Assembly: GCA_017940545.1 (NCBI GenBank)
Contig: JAGAYI010000041.1
Coordinates: 1-64,000 of the forward strand
Direction: 5' to 3'
From: Prevotella sp.
Lineage (GTDB): Bacteria > Bacteroidota > Bacteroidia > Bacteroidales > Bacteroidaceae
DNA: 64,000 nucleotides
The notes under the pieces are model-generated. The model was not told the DNA's origin and ran no database searches. It saw nothing but the letters and a program-made list of their open reading frames with translations. Below, piece by piece: positions 34,732 to 44,559 of the stretch (positions are counted from its first letter, which is position 1; every line of letters starts with the position of its first letter). Position numbers and translations under genes: made by a program.

Positions 34732-35712
34732 TTACCGGTTATACTTTGTCAGCAGGTTTTTGACGATATGGCCGCCGCGCTTGATGACGTCGTCAGGCCA
34801 CGGGCCGCCTGGTGTGGCGCGGGGAAGGAGCATGGAGCACGACTCGTTCTTGTCACTGACCGACCAGAACACCCAGCTGATGCGCAGCTCCTCCATGAGG
34901 TCAACCCACTTCTGCGTCTCCTCCTCATTGATTTCACCGTCGCCGGAGGCTTCGGTCACGCCGCACTCCGAGACGAAGATGGGGATGCGCTTGGCAGCCT
35001 CACGCATACGGTCGCGGAGATAGTCCTTGTGGGTGGAGGCATAGAAATGCAGGGTATAGGCCACATTTGAAACCCCCGTGAGCGGACTCTCTGCCACGAG
35101 GTGCACATCCTGGTCCCAATGCGGGCAGCCCATGAGGATGATGTTGTCGGGGTCGTACTTGCGAATCTCTCGTATGACGGTCTGGGCATACTGCTTCAGG
35201 TCGTCCCACGAGTCTTCGACGGGCTCGTTGTAGAGTTCGTAGATGACGTGCGGATGCTTGCCGTACTTCTTGGCCATCTCGCCAAAGAACTTGGTAGCTT
35301 CGGCAGTCAGGAACTTATGGGAGTGCCAGTCGATGATGACATAAACGTCTTCCTTGATGGCAGCCTCGATGACCGGCGTCATGCATTGCATGGCAAACTC
35401 GGGGTTTTCCAGATAGTTGTCCTCAATCATGATGCCCATGGCAGCGCGTACAACGTTGGCATGCCAGTCGCGATGCAGCGTGCGGACAGCCTTCTTGTTG
35501 TAGAAACGTGGCCAAAGGTTATGCCACCCGAGACTGATGCCGCGCAGGGTGACGGGTTGTCCCTGCTGGTCGCAGAGCTGCGTGCCGATGACTTGCAGCT
35601 GACCCCAGCGTTTCACGGGAGCCTCTTGTGCAGCTGCGCTGCTAAATGCTAACTGACAAATGATAAATGATAAACCTATCAGAAGTCTTTTGTTAATGTT
35701 GGTAATCATCAT
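34732..35712 (-). CDS. Glycoside hydrolase family 5 (cellulase-like)
   Basis: 326 residues with a signal peptide (LLIGLSFIICQLAFSSAAAQE). The TIM barrel has VTLRGISLGWHNLWPRFYN, DWHANVVRAAMGI, VYVIIDWHSH, the acid/base IYELYNEPVED, YTLHFYASTHKDY, the nucleophile IFVSECGVTEASG and WVFWSVSDKNES. It resembles GH5_2 endo-beta-1,4-glucanases. Start is at 35712 or 35709 (adjacent ATGs). A single-domain secreted or periplasmic enzyme without a binding module. Confidence 0.92.
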   Translation of the reverse strand: MMITNINKRLLIGLSFIICQLAFSSAAAQEAPVKRWGQLQVIGTQLCDQQGQPVTLRGISLGWHNLWPRFYNKKAVRTLHRDWHANVVRAAMGIMIEDNYLENPEFAMQCMTPVIEAAIKEDVYVIIDWHSHKFLTAEATKFFGEMAKKYGKHPHVIYELYNEPVEDSWDDLKQYAQTVIREIRKYDPDNIILMGCPHWDQDVHLVAESPLTGVSNVAYTLHFYASTHKDYLRDRMREAAKRIPIFVSECGVTEASGDGEINEEETQKWVDLMEELRISWVFWSVSDKNESCSMLLPRATPGGPWPDDVIKRGGHIVKNLLTKYNR

Positions 35713-35720
35713 CTTTATAT

Positions 35721-35770
35721 TCTAACGTTTCCTCTAACGTTTCCTCTAACTTCCTCTAACTTCTTCTAAC
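35721..35770. repeat. TTCCTCTAACG repeat between cdsA and GH5
   Basis: TCTAAC recurs at 35721, 35733, 35745, 35755 and 35765, spacing 12, 12, 10, 10 bp. Simple repeat covering the whole 58-bp gap. Confidence 0.8.
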
Positions 35771-36658
35771 TTAAAACAGCGTGAGTGTATAAAGGTAGAT
35801 GACGGCAGCGGGAATGGCCAGCAACGAAGAGTCGAAGCGGTCGAGCATGCCACCGTGACCGGGCAGGATGTTGCCCGAATCCTTGATGCCCAGGGTGCGC
35901 TTGAAGAGGCTTTCCACGAGGTCGCCCCAGGTGCCGAAGACCACTATTGTCAGACTTAGTCCAAGCCATTCTGCCAAGGGGAGTATGGCCTGTCCTGTGT
36001 GGTCAGGGTCTAACAGGAAGTAGTGGATGGCCCACGCTACGAGCAGTACCACAACGGCACCGCCGATGCTGCCTTCCCACGACTTGCCTGGCGAGATGCG
36101 CGGGAACAGCTTATGACGGCCTAAGAGCGAGCCGACGCAGTAGGCTCCCGTATCGTTGAGCCAGAGACAGACGAAGACAGAGAGTGGCAGGATGGTGTTG
36201 AACATGACGCGTCCGTCGGGTGTGGCGGTAAATGCCAGCACGTTGATGAGCGAGAAGGGCAGGGCGATGTACATCTGTGACAGCATGGTGTAGGCCCAGT
36301 TGTTAATGGGGTCGGGCTGTTTGCCGTACAGTTCAGCCACCAACAGATAGACCACCGTGACCAGGTAGGGTATGAACACCATCGACTTGGCGCTGCCGCC
36401 ATAGACGTCGCTACAGAAATAGGCTACAGCGAAGAAGAAATAGACACCTGCCACCGTGCAGATGAAACGGTTGACGGTGACGTGAACGGGTGCCTCGTCG
36501 TCGTTGCCACGTTGGTTGACCAGTCCCGTGAACTCCCAGACGGTGAGTCCGGTGACGAGGGCGAACAACAGTACCATGGCCCGTGGGTCAAGGAAACAGG
36601 TGACAACGATGGCTACAAACAGGATGCCTGTAATGGCGCGGATGAGAAAGTTCTTCAT
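35771..36658 (-). CDS. cdsA: Phosphatidate cytidylyltransferase
   Basis: 295 residues, about eight membrane helices. The family signature appears as SPGKSWEGSIGGAVVV and the C-terminal GDLVESLFKRTLGIKDSGNILPGHGGMLDRFDSSL. It makes CDP-diacylglycerol from phosphatidate and CTP in the inner membrane. It follows ftsH by 14 bp; rsfS-ftsH-cdsA is a conserved Bacteroidetes order. Confidence 0.95.
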   Translation of the reverse strand: MKNFLIRAITGILFVAIVVTCFLDPRAMVLLFALVTGLTVWEFTGLVNQRGNDDEAPVHVTVNRFICTVAGVYFFFAVAYFCSDVYGGSAKSMVFIPYLVTVVYLLVAELYGKQPDPINNWAYTMLSQMYIALPFSLINVLAFTATPDGRVMFNTILPLSVFVCLWLNDTGAYCVGSLLGRHKLFPRISPGKSWEGSIGGAVVVLLVAWAIHYFLLDPDHTGQAILPLAEWLGLSLTIVVFGTWGDLVESLFKRTLGIKDSGNILPGHGGMLDRFDSSLLAIPAAVIYLYTLTLF

Positions 36659-36672
36659 AGGCTTTACTCTTT

Positions 36673-38727
36673 TTATTTCTCAGGGGTCTCGGAGTTTTCA
36701 GTTGTTTCGGAGTCCTTGGAAGCGGCAGCTGCTGCCTCCAGTTCCTTCTCGCGACGCTCAGCCATAGCCTCTGCGTCAGCCCGCATCTGGGCCTCTAACA
36801 GTTCTTCGGCGCGACTGGTCCAGGGGCGTGGGCCGAAAATCTTCTCAACATCTTCGGCAAAGATGACCTCGCGGTCAACCAGCAGCTGTGCCAGCTGGGC
36901 ATGACCCTCCTTGTGCTCGGTCAGTATCTGTTTGGCGCGTTCATACTGGGCGTTGATCATCTCCAACACCTCGTCGTCAATAATCTTGGCCGTCGTCTCT
37001 GAGTAAGGACGCTGGAACTGGTACTCCGTATTATTATAATAGCATACGTTTGGCAGTTTGCTGCCCATGCCTGCAAAGGCTATCATGCCGTATGCCTGTT
37101 TCGTTGTGCGCTCCAGGTCGTTCATGGCACCGGTAGAGATGTGCCCGATAAAGAGCTCCTCGGCAGCGCGGCCGCCCAAGAGTGAACACATCTCGTCGAG
37201 CATGGCCTCCTTGGTCTGCAGCACGCGCTCCTCGGGCAGATACCATGCAGCGCCAAGAGCACGGCCGCGCGGCACAATGCTTACCTTCACTAATGGGTTG
37301 GCAAACTCCGTGAACCATGATATGGTGGCGTGGCCGGCTTCGTGGATGGCTATGGAGCGTTTTTCCTGCTCGGTCATGACCTTCGTCTTCTTCTCCAGTC
37401 CTCCTATGATGCGGTCAACGGCATCCAGAAAGTCCTGCTTGCCTACCTTCTCGCTGTTGTGACGGGCAGCTATCAGGGCCGCTTCGTTGCACACGTTGGC
37501 AATGTCGGCACCCGAGAATCCCGGTGTCTGGCGAGCCAGGAAGTCAATATCTACATTCTCGTCTAATTTCAGGGGCTTCAGGTGCACGTTGAACACCTCT
37601 TTACGTTCGTTCAGGTCAGGTAAATCGACGTGAATCTGACGGTCGAAACGTCCTGCACGCAACAGGGCGGAGTCGAGCATATCGGCACGGTTTGTGGCAG
37701 CCAGTGTGATGATGCCGCTGTTCGTGCCGAAGCCGTCCATCTCCGTCAGCAGGGCGTTCAGCGTGTTCTCGCGTTCGTCGTTACCACCCATGGCGGGGTT
37801 CTTCGAGCGGGCACGTCCCACGGCGTCTATCTCGTCAATGAAGATGATGCACGGAGCTTTCTGCTTGGCCTGCTGGAACAGGTCACGCACACGGCTGGCG
37901 CCCACACCGACAAACATTTCAACAAAGTCACTACCCGACATCGAGAAGAAGGGTACACCAGCCTCGCCGGCCACGGCCTTTGCCATGAGCGTCTTACCCG
38001 TGCCCGGAGGGCCTACCAGTAGTGCTCCTTTGGGAATCTTTCCGCCCAAGTCGGTGTATTTCTGTGGGTTCTTCAGGAAATCGACAATCTCTTGCATCTC
38101 CTGCTTGGCACCAGCCTGTCCGGCTACATCCTTGAAGGTAATCTGCAGGTTGCCGCCATTCTCATACATCTTAGCCTTGCTCTTGCCAACGTTGAAGATG
38201 CCGCCGCCCATGCCTGCTCCGCCGCCCATGCGTCGCATGAAGAATATCCACACAGCGATGATGACCACTATGGGCAGAATGTTGTAAATCAGGAAGTTCA
38301 TCACCTCGTTGCTATTGCGGTTCTCGTAGCTGAAGTCGCCCGTGAACTTCTGGTCAGCACGCATCTGGCTGATAAACTGTTCCACCTGGTCAACAGAACC
38401 TATCTCTACCGTAATAAACGGTTCAGTACCCGTCTGCTGCACACCCTGCTTGAACACCTCGCGCACCTTCTCTGGCTTGATGTACAGGCGCAGCTCGCTC
38501 TGGTTTTTGTTGACTACGATTTTCTTGGCATAGCCTGCGGTGACCATTTCCTTAAACTTTGAGTACGACACTTGCTTCTTCGTGTTGGTACTGTCGGTTC
38601 CCCCCGTCAGGTAAAGGCCAATGAGAATGGCAATGACAATGGCATAAATCCAACTCATGTTGAACTTAGGCATGTTCATCTTCGGCTGGCCGTTGTTGTT
38701 TCCGTTATAGTTGTTATTGGCATCCAT
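36673..38727 (-). CDS. ftsH: ATP-dependent zinc metalloprotease FtsH
   Basis: 684 residues. An Asn/Gly-rich N-terminus, a first membrane helix (about 27-45), a periplasmic FtsH_ext domain and a second helix ([29 protein letters not shown]) precede the AAA domain: GPPGTGKT Walker [13 protein letters not shown]alker B, SRH RPGRFDRQ-like [13 protein letters not shown], then the protease site HEAGH ([10 protein letters not shown]). A membrane-bound AAA protease for quality control. The C-terminal tail is Glu/Ala-rich. Confidence 0.97.
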   Translation of the reverse strand: MDANNNYNGNNNGQPKMNMPKFNMSWIYAIVIAILIGLYLTGGTDSTNTKKQVSYSKFKEMVTAGYAKKIVVNKNQSELRLYIKPEKVREVFKQGVQQTGTEPFITVEIGSVDQVEQFISQMRADQKFTGDFSYENRNSNEVMNFLIYNILPIVVIIAVWIFFMRRMGGGAGMGGGIFNVGKSKAKMYENGGNLQITFKDVAGQAGAKQEMQEIVDFLKNPQKYTDLGGKIPKGALLVGPPGTGKTLMAKAVAGEAGVPFFSMSGSDFVEMFVGVGASRVRDLFQQAKQKAPCIIFIDEIDAVGRARSKNPAMGGNDERENTLNALLTEMDGFGTNSGIITLAATNRADMLDSALLRAGRFDRQIHVDLPDLNERKEVFNVHLKPLKLDENVDIDFLARQTPGFSGADIANVCNEAALIAARHNSEKVGKQDFLDAVDRIIGGLEKKTKVMTEQEKRSIAIHEAGHATISWFTEFANPLVKVSIVPRGRALGAAWYLPEERVLQTKEAMLDEMCSLLGGRAAEELFIGHISTGAMNDLERTTKQAYGMIAFAGMGSKLPNVCYYNNTEYQFQRPYSETTAKIIDDEVLEMINAQYERAKQILTEHKEGHAQLAQLLVDREVIFAEDVEKIFGPRPWTSRAEELLEAQMRADAEAMAERREKELEAAAAASKDSETTENSETPEK

Positions 38728-38785
38728 TTCCTTATATTCTCAGTATTTTTTGATCTTTAATCTTTTATGTTTAACTTTTAAATTT

Positions 38786-39145
38786 TTAATCCACGTCCGG
38801 TATTCTCGTCAGTAGAGCATCGGCCCAGAGGTGTTCCAGATCGTAGAACTCGCGGACGTCGGGCAGGAAAATGTGAACCAGCACGTCACCATAGTCCATG
38901 GCAACCCATTGGGCGTTTCCCTGCCCGGCCACGGCCGACGGCTTCTCGTCCAGTTCCTTGCGGGCAAAATCGCCGACAGATTCTGTGATGGCTTCCACCT
39001 GTGCCGGAGAATTGCCTTGGCAAATGACAAAATATTTGCATATCGTTCCTTCTATTCCAGTAAGGTCAGCAATGACAATGCTGCTTCCTTTCTTTTCCTG
39101 TATGCCCTTTGTAATGGTATTTACTAACTGCCTTGTTTGTTCCAT
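38786..39145 (-). CDS. rsfS: Ribosome silencing factor RsfS
   Basis: 119 residues. IEGTICKYFVICQGNSPAQVEAITESVGDFARKEL and GQGNAQWVAMDYGDVLVHIFLPDVREFYDLEHLWADA match RsfS/Iojap, which binds L14 on the 50S subunit and blocks subunit joining. First gene of the rsfS-ftsH-cdsA group; TACCTTTG on the minus strand (39179-39172) is a likely -7 box. Confidence 0.94.
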   Translation of the reverse strand: MEQTRQLVNTITKGIQEKKGSSIVIADLTGIEGTICKYFVICQGNSPAQVEAITESVGDFARKELDEKPSAVAGQGNAQWVAMDYGDVLVHIFLPDVREFYDLEHLWADALLTRIPDVD

Positions 39146-39250
39146 TAATATAAGTATGTGTATTTTTGCACAAAGGTACGTTATTTTTCTTGTAAATCTT
39201 ATAACAAGCCATTTTTTTTGCGCTTTTTTATAATTTTCTTCTATTTTTTT

Positions 39251-39280
39251 TTGCAGATTCCAAAAAATGCATTACCTTTG
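39251..39280 (+). promoter_or_regulatory. Promoter of tRNA-Gln
   Basis: TTG (39251-39253), 19 bp, TACCTTTG (39273-39280), about 35 nt ahead of the mature tRNA. Confidence 0.75.
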
Positions 39281-39320
39281 CACCCGCAAATCAGCAAGAC
39301 GCTGGTTGCAACAAAGGCAT

Positions 39321-39391
39321 TGGGGTATGGTGTAATGGTAACACTGCAGATTCTGGTCCTGCCTTTCCTGGTTCGAGTCCGGGTACCCCAA
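39321..39391 (+). tRNA. tRNA-Gln (anticodon CTG)
   Basis: A 71-nt cloverleaf. Acceptor stem TGGGGTA with TACCCCA, D arm GTGT..ACAC, anticodon loop TTCTGGT with CTG, and TTCGAGTCC T loop. The anticodon stem has one apparent A.C mismatch next to the loop. The 3' CCA is not encoded. Confidence 0.93.
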
Positions 39392-39396
39392 CAGAG

Positions 39397-39431
39397 AAAA
39401 AGGCGATTTCCAATTCGGAAATTGCCTTTTT
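39397..39431 (+). terminator. Terminator after tRNA-Gln
   Basis: AAAAAGGCGATTTCC (39397-39411) pairs with GGAAATTGCCTTTTT (39417-39431), one G.T wobble, with the T-tract built in. It starts six bases after the tRNA. Confidence 0.8.
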
Positions 39432-39434
39432 CTT

Positions 39435-39464
39435 TTGATATTTTCGTAAATAATTGTAACTTTG
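39435..39464 (+). promoter_or_regulatory. Promoter of 2-hydroxyacid dehydrogenase gene
   Basis: TTG (39435-39437), 19 bp, TAACTTTG (39457-39464), immediately after the tRNA terminator; leader about 15 nt. Confidence 0.7.
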
Positions 39465-39486
39465 CGGGCGGATAATTTATACGCGT

Positions 39487-40443
39487 ATGAAGATAACTAT
39501 ACTGGACGGATATGGGGCTAATCCTGGCGACCTGTCATGGGATGAATTGAAGGAGTTGGGTGATGTGACGGTATATGACCGGACAAGGCCTGAGGATACA
39601 GTGGCAAAAGCGATTGACGCTGATATCGTGCTGACGAACAAAGTCGTTCTTGGACGCCGCGAAATCAGTCTGTTACCAAAGCTGAAATATATCGGTGTGC
39701 TGGCTACAGGGTACAATGTAGTTGATATTGAGGCAGCCAGTGAACGGGGCATCATCGTGACCAATGTGCCTGCATACAGCACGGAGAGTGTGGTACAGAT
39801 GACTTTTGCGCACTTACTGACAATAACGAACCGCACGGAACATTATGCCATACAGAATAGGAACGGTCGGTGGAGCGAGAATACTGACTTCTGCTATTGG
39901 GACACTCCGCTGACAGAAATGGCAGGGAAGACTTTTGGTATCGTGGGATTGGGCACTATCGGGAAACGGGTGGCACAGATAGCCCTTGCTTTCGGCATGA
40001 AGGTGAAGGCTTTGACGAGCAAGTCGGCTGATGCCTTGCCAGAGGGTATTGAAAAAGTTGACCTGAAGGAGCTGCTGGCTTCGGCTGACGTACTGTCGTT
40101 GCATTGCCCGCTGACTCCTGACACGCGCCACATGATTAATGCAGAGGCACTGGCACTGATGAAGCCTAATGCCATTTTGATTAATACGGGTCGCGGCCCG
40201 TTGGTATGTGACAGCGACGTGGCTAAAGCCCTGGAGATAGGACAGATTGCTGCCTACTGTGCTGACGTGATGACAGTGGAGCCGCCTAAGGCTGACAATC
40301 CCCTGCTCCGCCAACCAAATGCCTACTTTACCCCTCATATTGCTTGGGCAACACGCGAGGCACGCATTCGACTGCTGAACATTGCCATTGAGAATGTCAA
40401 GGCATTCGTTTCCCGATGTCCTCAGAATGTGGTTAACCCATGA
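39487..40443 (+). CDS. D-2-hydroxyacid dehydrogenase
   Basis: 318 residues. NAD-binding GLGTIGKRVAQIALAFGMKV, catalytic Arg in ILINTGRGPLVCD, Glu in ADVMTVEPPKADNPLL and His in PHIAWATREAR, all in place. The overall pattern resembles glycerate/phosphoglycerate-type dehydrogenases of Bacteroidetes (often annotated hydroxypyruvate reductase). The exact substrate cannot be read from sequence. The next gene starts 7 bp after its stop. Confidence 0.88.
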   Translation: MKITILDGYGANPGDLSWDELKELGDVTVYDRTRPEDTVAKAIDADIVLTNKVVLGRREISLLPKLKYIGVLATGYNVVDIEAASERGIIVTNVPAYSTESVVQMTFAHLLTITNRTEHYAIQNRNGRWSENTDFCYWDTPLTEMAGKTFGIVGLGTIGKRVAQIALAFGMKVKALTSKSADALPEGIEKVDLKELLASADVLSLHCPLTPDTRHMINAEALALMKPNAILINTGRGPLVCDSDVAKALEIGQIAAYCADVMTVEPPKADNPLLRQPNAYFTPHIAWATREARIRLLNIAIENVKAFVSRCPQNVVNP

Positions 40444-40449
40444 TACTAT

Positions 40450-41238
40450 ATGAGCAAAAGATACGCCCTTTTCTTTGATATTGACGGTACGCTGGTTAGT
40501 TTCAAGACACATGAGATACCGCCATCAACCATCTTTGCGCTGACACAGGCAAAGGCGAATGGACACCGTGTCTATATAGCTACAGGGCGCCCGCCTGTTA
40601 TCATTACGAACCTTGGTGCCATCGAACATCTCATCGACGGCTATATCACGACGAATGGAGCCTTGTGTTTCGTAGGCGACGACTTAGTGACTTGTCACCC
40701 CATTGCTAAGAGTGACGTGATGACCATTGTTGAGGATTCGAAAACAAAGGGATATAGTCTTATCGTCGTTGGCAAGAAAGACGTTGCTGTCCTTGACCCT
40801 ACTGGTGACGTGGTTCGTATATTCCGGCAGATGCTTGCCGTCAAGAATCTGGATAAAGCCTCTCCTTTAGAAGAAGTCCTGAAGCAGGACGTCCTGCAAA
40901 TGACACCCTTCTTTCCTGCTGATTATGAACAACAAATGATGGCACGTTTGCCCCAGTGTATCTCGGGTCGTTGGCATCCTGAGTTTACGGACATCACAGC
41001 CAACGGAGCGGATAAAGGAAAAGGAATTGTCGCAATTGCCCGTCATGACTGCCTTGATATCAGCCAGACAATTGCTTTTGGTGATGGTGGCAATGACAAA
41101 TCCATGATTTTGCAAGCTGGTGTCGGCATCGCTATGGGAAACGCTATTGACGAGTTAAAACAACAGGCAGATTATGTCACAACTTCTGTCGATGAAGACG
41201 GTATCCTCAATGCGCTCCGCCACTATGGTATTGTTTAA
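40450..41238 (+). CDS. HAD superfamily hydrolase, Cof-type
   Basis: 262 residues. HAD motif I FFDIDGTLVSF, motif II IATGRPP, a C2B cap, motif III KGKGIVAIARH and motif IV FGDGGNDKSMI. Likely a sugar-phosphate, nucleotide or cofactor phosphatase. The 7-bp gap suggests an operon with the dehydrogenase, so the pair may act on a shared phosphorylated hydroxyacid pathway (inference). Confidence 0.9.
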   Translation: MSKRYALFFDIDGTLVSFKTHEIPPSTIFALTQAKANGHRVYIATGRPPVIITNLGAIEHLIDGYITTNGALCFVGDDLVTCHPIAKSDVMTIVEDSKTKGYSLIVVGKKDVAVLDPTGDVVRIFRQMLAVKNLDKASPLEEVLKQDVLQMTPFFPADYEQQMMARLPQCISGRWHPEFTDITANGADKGKGIVAIARHDCLDISQTIAFGDGGNDKSMILQAGVGIAMGNAIDELKQQADYVTTSVDEDGILNALRHYGIV

Positions 41239-41266
41239 TTACGGGTGAATCGCCTAAAAACAAGTA

Positions 41267-41300
41267 GCGCGGGCATACAAAATGAATTGCATGCCCGCGC
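41267..41300. terminator. Hairpin between convergent HAD and DUF349 genes
   Basis: GCGCGGGCAT (41267-41276) pairs perfectly with ATGCCCGCGC (41291-41300). There is no clear T-tract, but the position between two stops fits termination. Confidence 0.6.
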
Positions 41301-41320
41301 GAAACCATATTGCAACTTAA

Positions 41321-43210
41321 TTATTGCTTGTTCTCAGCGTCGATGGCTTTGATTTTCTCGCGAACCAGGTTCATGTCGTCCTTCAGCTTCTGCACCTTGC
41401 GGTTCATTTCGTCAATGAGCGAGTTGCCCTTCTTTGACGAGGCATTCAGGAATCCGAGGTTGTTCTCGTAGGTCTGCACCTCCTGCTTAATGGCCTCATA
41501 CTGGCGCATCAGCCTTGCACGCTCGTTGTCGAGAGCATTCTCACCACGCTCGGCCACCTGCTTCAGGTTGTCCTTGAATTTGCTGAGCCGACGTTTGGCA
41601 ACGCTGATGTTCAGGTCTTTATAGAGCTTGTCGAGTACGCTGTGGTACTCTTCATATACCTTATCCTTCTCCTTGAAAGGTACGTGACCCACGGCCTGAT
41701 ATTCCTCAACGAGCTGCTGCACCTTCTCCTGCAGTCCTTCGGCATTTTCTTCTGCCACGGCTTTCAGCTTTTCAATGATTTCGCGCTTGCGGGAAAGGTT
41801 CTGGTGCTCCTCGTTACGCTGTCCGGCACCGGCGGCGTTGCGAGCCTCGAAGAACTTGTTGCAGGCTCCGAGGAACTCCTCCCAGAGCTGGTCGCCCAGT
41901 TTCTTGGGCACCATGCCGATGGTCTTCCACTCCTTCTGCAGGGCGATGAGCTTGTCGCTGGTCGATTTCCACTCGGTGCTGTCCTGCAGGGCTCTGGCTT
42001 TCTCAATGAGGGCGCGTTTCTTTTCTGCGTTCTCCTTGAAGGTGTCCTTCAGCGTCTTGAAGTATTCGGCCTTCTTCCCGAAGAAGTCGTCGCAGGCGGC
42101 GCGGAAACGCTCGAAGATTTTGACGTTCATCTTCTGCGGGGCGAAGCCGATGGTCTTCCACTCTGCTTGAATGTCGATAATCTCCTTGGTACGTTTCTCC
42201 CAGTCAGCAGAGCCTTTGCTTTCAGCATTGGCAATGGCCTCTACCTTCTCGCAGAGAGCTGTCTTACGGGCCAGGTTGTCTTCCTCTTTGGCGCGCAGCG
42301 TCTCGAAGTGCTGCTGGTGGCGCTTGTTAATGACGGTGGAAGCTGCCTTGAAGCGCGTCCATATTTCCTCGCGCAGTTCCTTGCTGACGGGTCCCGTCTC
42401 GCGGTATTCCTGGTGCAGTTTCTGCAGTTGGTGGAAGGCGCTGATAACGTCCGGTTCGTCGGCCAGCCGCTCGGCAGCCTCGCACAGGCGGGTCTTGGCT
42501 TCCAAATTTTTCTTGAAGTCATATTCGCGAGCCTCGCTGTTCAGTTTCAGCAAGTCGTAGAACTGTTCTACGTAGAGCTGATAGCTGCGCCATAGCTCGT
42601 TGGCTTTTTCGGCGGGAATGTTTTTGATTTCCTTCCATTCCTGCTGCAGGGCCTTGAAGTCCTGATACGACTTGTTGGCTTCTTCGGGCGAGGTCACCAT
42701 AGCCTTGATTTTCTCAATGATGTCGAGCTTCTTCTTCAAGTTCTCAGCTTTTTCTGCCTCTTGTTCTTTGAAGAGCTGGGCCCTTTTCTCCTTGATGATG
42801 CCCATTTCGGCCTTAAAGGCTTCCTCCTCGGGGTCTGGAGTGACTTGGAATGCCGTTACGTCGCCGCCGCTTTCGGTGAATGCCTTGAACTGGGCATCGC
42901 GCTCGGCAATGTGTAACTTGTAGAATACCGTCTTGAGATAGTCTATCTCGTCCTTCTGCAGCGGCTCGTCGCCGTGAGCTATTTCCTTGACGCGCTCCAG
43001 TATTTCCTTTTTTGAGTTATACACTTTACGCTCGGGCTGCTCTGCCACAGCTTCTTCGGCAGGAGTATCCTGTGTGGGTTCCTCTGCGGGGGTTTCCCTG
43101 ACGGGTTCCTCTGCGGTGATTTCCTGTACAGTTGCTTCTGCTGGGGTTCCTACTACTTGGTTTTCTTGTTCCAGGGTGGCCGTTTCGAGGGCCTTTTCTT
43201 GAGAGTCCAT
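41321..43210 (-). CDS. DUF349 domain-containing coiled-coil protein
   Basis: 629 residues. The N-terminus has degenerate Glu/Pro/Thr-rich repeats (EEPVRETPAEEPTQDTPAEE). Repeated DUF349 units (about 150-570) share motifs such as LQQEWKEI..IPAEKANELWRSY, IQAEWKTIGFAPQKMNVKIFERF and LQKEWKTIGMVPKKLGDQLWEEF. Long helical coiled coils throughout, and no signal peptide. Function unknown; common in Bacteroidetes. A TATCTTTG box on the minus strand (43268-43261) may be its -7. Confidence 0.88.
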   Translation of the reverse strand: MDSQEKALETATLEQENQVVGTPAEATVQEITAEEPVRETPAEEPTQDTPAEEAVAEQPERKVYNSKKEILERVKEIAHGDEPLQKDEIDYLKTVFYKLHIAERDAQFKAFTESGGDVTAFQVTPDPEEEAFKAEMGIIKEKRAQLFKEQEAEKAENLKKKLDIIEKIKAMVTSPEEANKSYQDFKALQQEWKEIKNIPAEKANELWRSYQLYVEQFYDLLKLNSEAREYDFKKNLEAKTRLCEAAERLADEPDVISAFHQLQKLHQEYRETGPVSKELREEIWTRFKAASTVINKRHQQHFETLRAKEEDNLARKTALCEKVEAIANAESKGSADWEKRTKEIIDIQAEWKTIGFAPQKMNVKIFERFRAACDDFFGKKAEYFKTLKDTFKENAEKKRALIEKARALQDSTEWKSTSDKLIALQKEWKTIGMVPKKLGDQLWEEFLGACNKFFEARNAAGAGQRNEEHQNLSRKREIIEKLKAVAEENAEGLQEKVQQLVEEYQAVGHVPFKEKDKVYEEYHSVLDKLYKDLNISVAKRRLSKFKDNLKQVAERGENALDNERARLMRQYEAIKQEVQTYENNLGFLNASSKKGNSLIDEMNRKVQKLKDDMNLVREKIKAIDAENKQ

Positions 43211-43435
43211 TGTTTAAACGTTTTAGTTTAACTTTAGGTTAGATCACACATATCAAGCTACAAAGATAAATAAAAAAAGTAAAAAGGTGAAAAAAGTAAA
43301 AAGGCAAAGTATCGCATGTTTGCATTATTTAACGTTTACTGCATCCTTTTTTGTTTTTTTATTTAAGTTTCGCAAGCTCCACTAATTCCTTTAACTACCC
43401 CAACTTCAGAAAGTTGAATGATGAAGTTTTAAATT

Positions 43436-44362
43436 CTATATCAGTCGTTTGTGTCTGAAAATGAACCAGGAAGCGATGGAAATGAGCATGCTCAGTACGA
43501 TGGCGACGATGAACCCTACGGGGTTGCTCTCCATGCCGTTAATGAGGTTCATGCCGAAGAACGATGCCACCAGCGTAGGGAGCATGAGGATGATGGTCAC
43601 CGAGGTCAGCGTACGCATGATGGTGTTCATGTTGTTGTTGATGATGCTCTGATAGGTGTCCATGGTTGATTCCAGGATGTTCGAATAGATGTTGGCTGTT
43701 TCGCGGGCCTGTGTCATCTCAATGTTGACGTCTTCAATCAGGTCGGCATCCAGTTCGTCAATCTGCAGCTTGAACTTCAGCTTTGAGAGCAGTGTCTCGT
43801 TTCCGCGTATGGATGTGACGAAGTAGGTCAGCGAGTCCTGCAGTCGTGAGAGTCCGATGAGGCTTTCGTTGTTTACCTCCTGGTCAAGATTGCGCTTGGC
43901 CTTTTCAATCAGCATGTTAATCTGCTTGAGGCGCTTCAGGTACCACACGGCCGAGGAAAGGAACAGCCGGAACGTCAAATCCACGAAATCGGTAAACCCC
44001 TCGCCTCGTTTCTGCTGGTACGAAACGAAGTCAATCATCATGTTCGTCTCGTAATAGCAGACGGTAATGGTCACGTCGCGTTTATGGATGATGCCTAAGG
44101 GAACCGTCGTGTAGGGAGTCCTTGAGCGTACTTCCTTGACGTAGGGAATACGTAGGATAATCAGCATCCAACCGTCATCATATTCATAGCGTGCGCGCTC
44201 GTCGGTGTCGCTTATGTCGCTCAGAAAATAGTCGGGGATGTCGAATTTCTCTTCCAGCATCTGCTGGTCTTCGTCTGTGGGACACGTCACCTGTATCCAA
44301 CAGTTGGGCTGCCACTCCTGGAGCTGGGTCAGTCCGTTGGTGTAGTTCCAGTAAGTCTTCAT
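43436..44362 (-). CDS. corA: CorA-like magnesium/divalent cation transporter
   Basis: 308 residues. A soluble N-terminal alpha/beta domain, a long helix (about 150-240), and two C-terminal membrane helices with the signature FFGMNLINGMESNP (GMN) in the loop. It ends with the short basic RHKRLI. Pentameric Mg2+ channel of the inner membrane. Preceded by a leader of about 130 nt that may be regulatory. Confidence 0.92.
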   Translation of the reverse strand: MKTYWNYTNGLTQLQEWQPNCWIQVTCPTDEDQQMLEEKFDIPDYFLSDISDTDERARYEYDDGWMLIILRIPYVKEVRSRTPYTTVPLGIIHKRDVTITVCYYETNMMIDFVSYQQKRGEGFTDFVDLTFRLFLSSAVWYLKRLKQINMLIEKAKRNLDQEVNNESLIGLSRLQDSLTYFVTSIRGNETLLSKLKFKLQIDELDADLIEDVNIEMTQARETANIYSNILESTMDTYQSIINNNMNTIMRTLTSVTIILMLPTLVASFFGMNLINGMESNPVGFIVAIVLSMLISIASWFIFRHKRLI

Positions 44363-44500
44363 TGTTGCTAATCCTTTTTATAAAACGGTCTTAGCGGCAA
44401 GAGGATTAGCGGTCTTGCCTGCCGTTCCCCTTACCTTACGAATTGTAATTATCCGCCGGGTAGTCGTCCATTTTTTTTATTAATATTTGGTTTTCGCTTG
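44363..44500 (-). promoter_or_regulatory. Structured leader of corA
   Basis: The 5' leader between the promoter and ATG contains GGCAAGA (44396-44402) pairing with TCTTGCC (44413-44419), and repeats of GGATTAGC/GCTAATCC-type sequence (44367-44374 and 44403-44410) that could form an alternative fold. Mg2+-responsive leaders are known for such genes elsewhere; no match to a named class is claimed. Confidence 0.45.
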
Positions 44501-44530
44501 CAAAGGTACGATTAAGTGAGCAAAGAACAA
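44501..44530 (-). promoter_or_regulatory. Promoter of corA
   Basis: Minus strand: TTG (44530-44528), 19 bp, TACCTTTG (44508-44501). Confidence 0.7.
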
Positions 44531-44559
44531 AATAAAAAAACATAAATTTAGTTTTTTTC

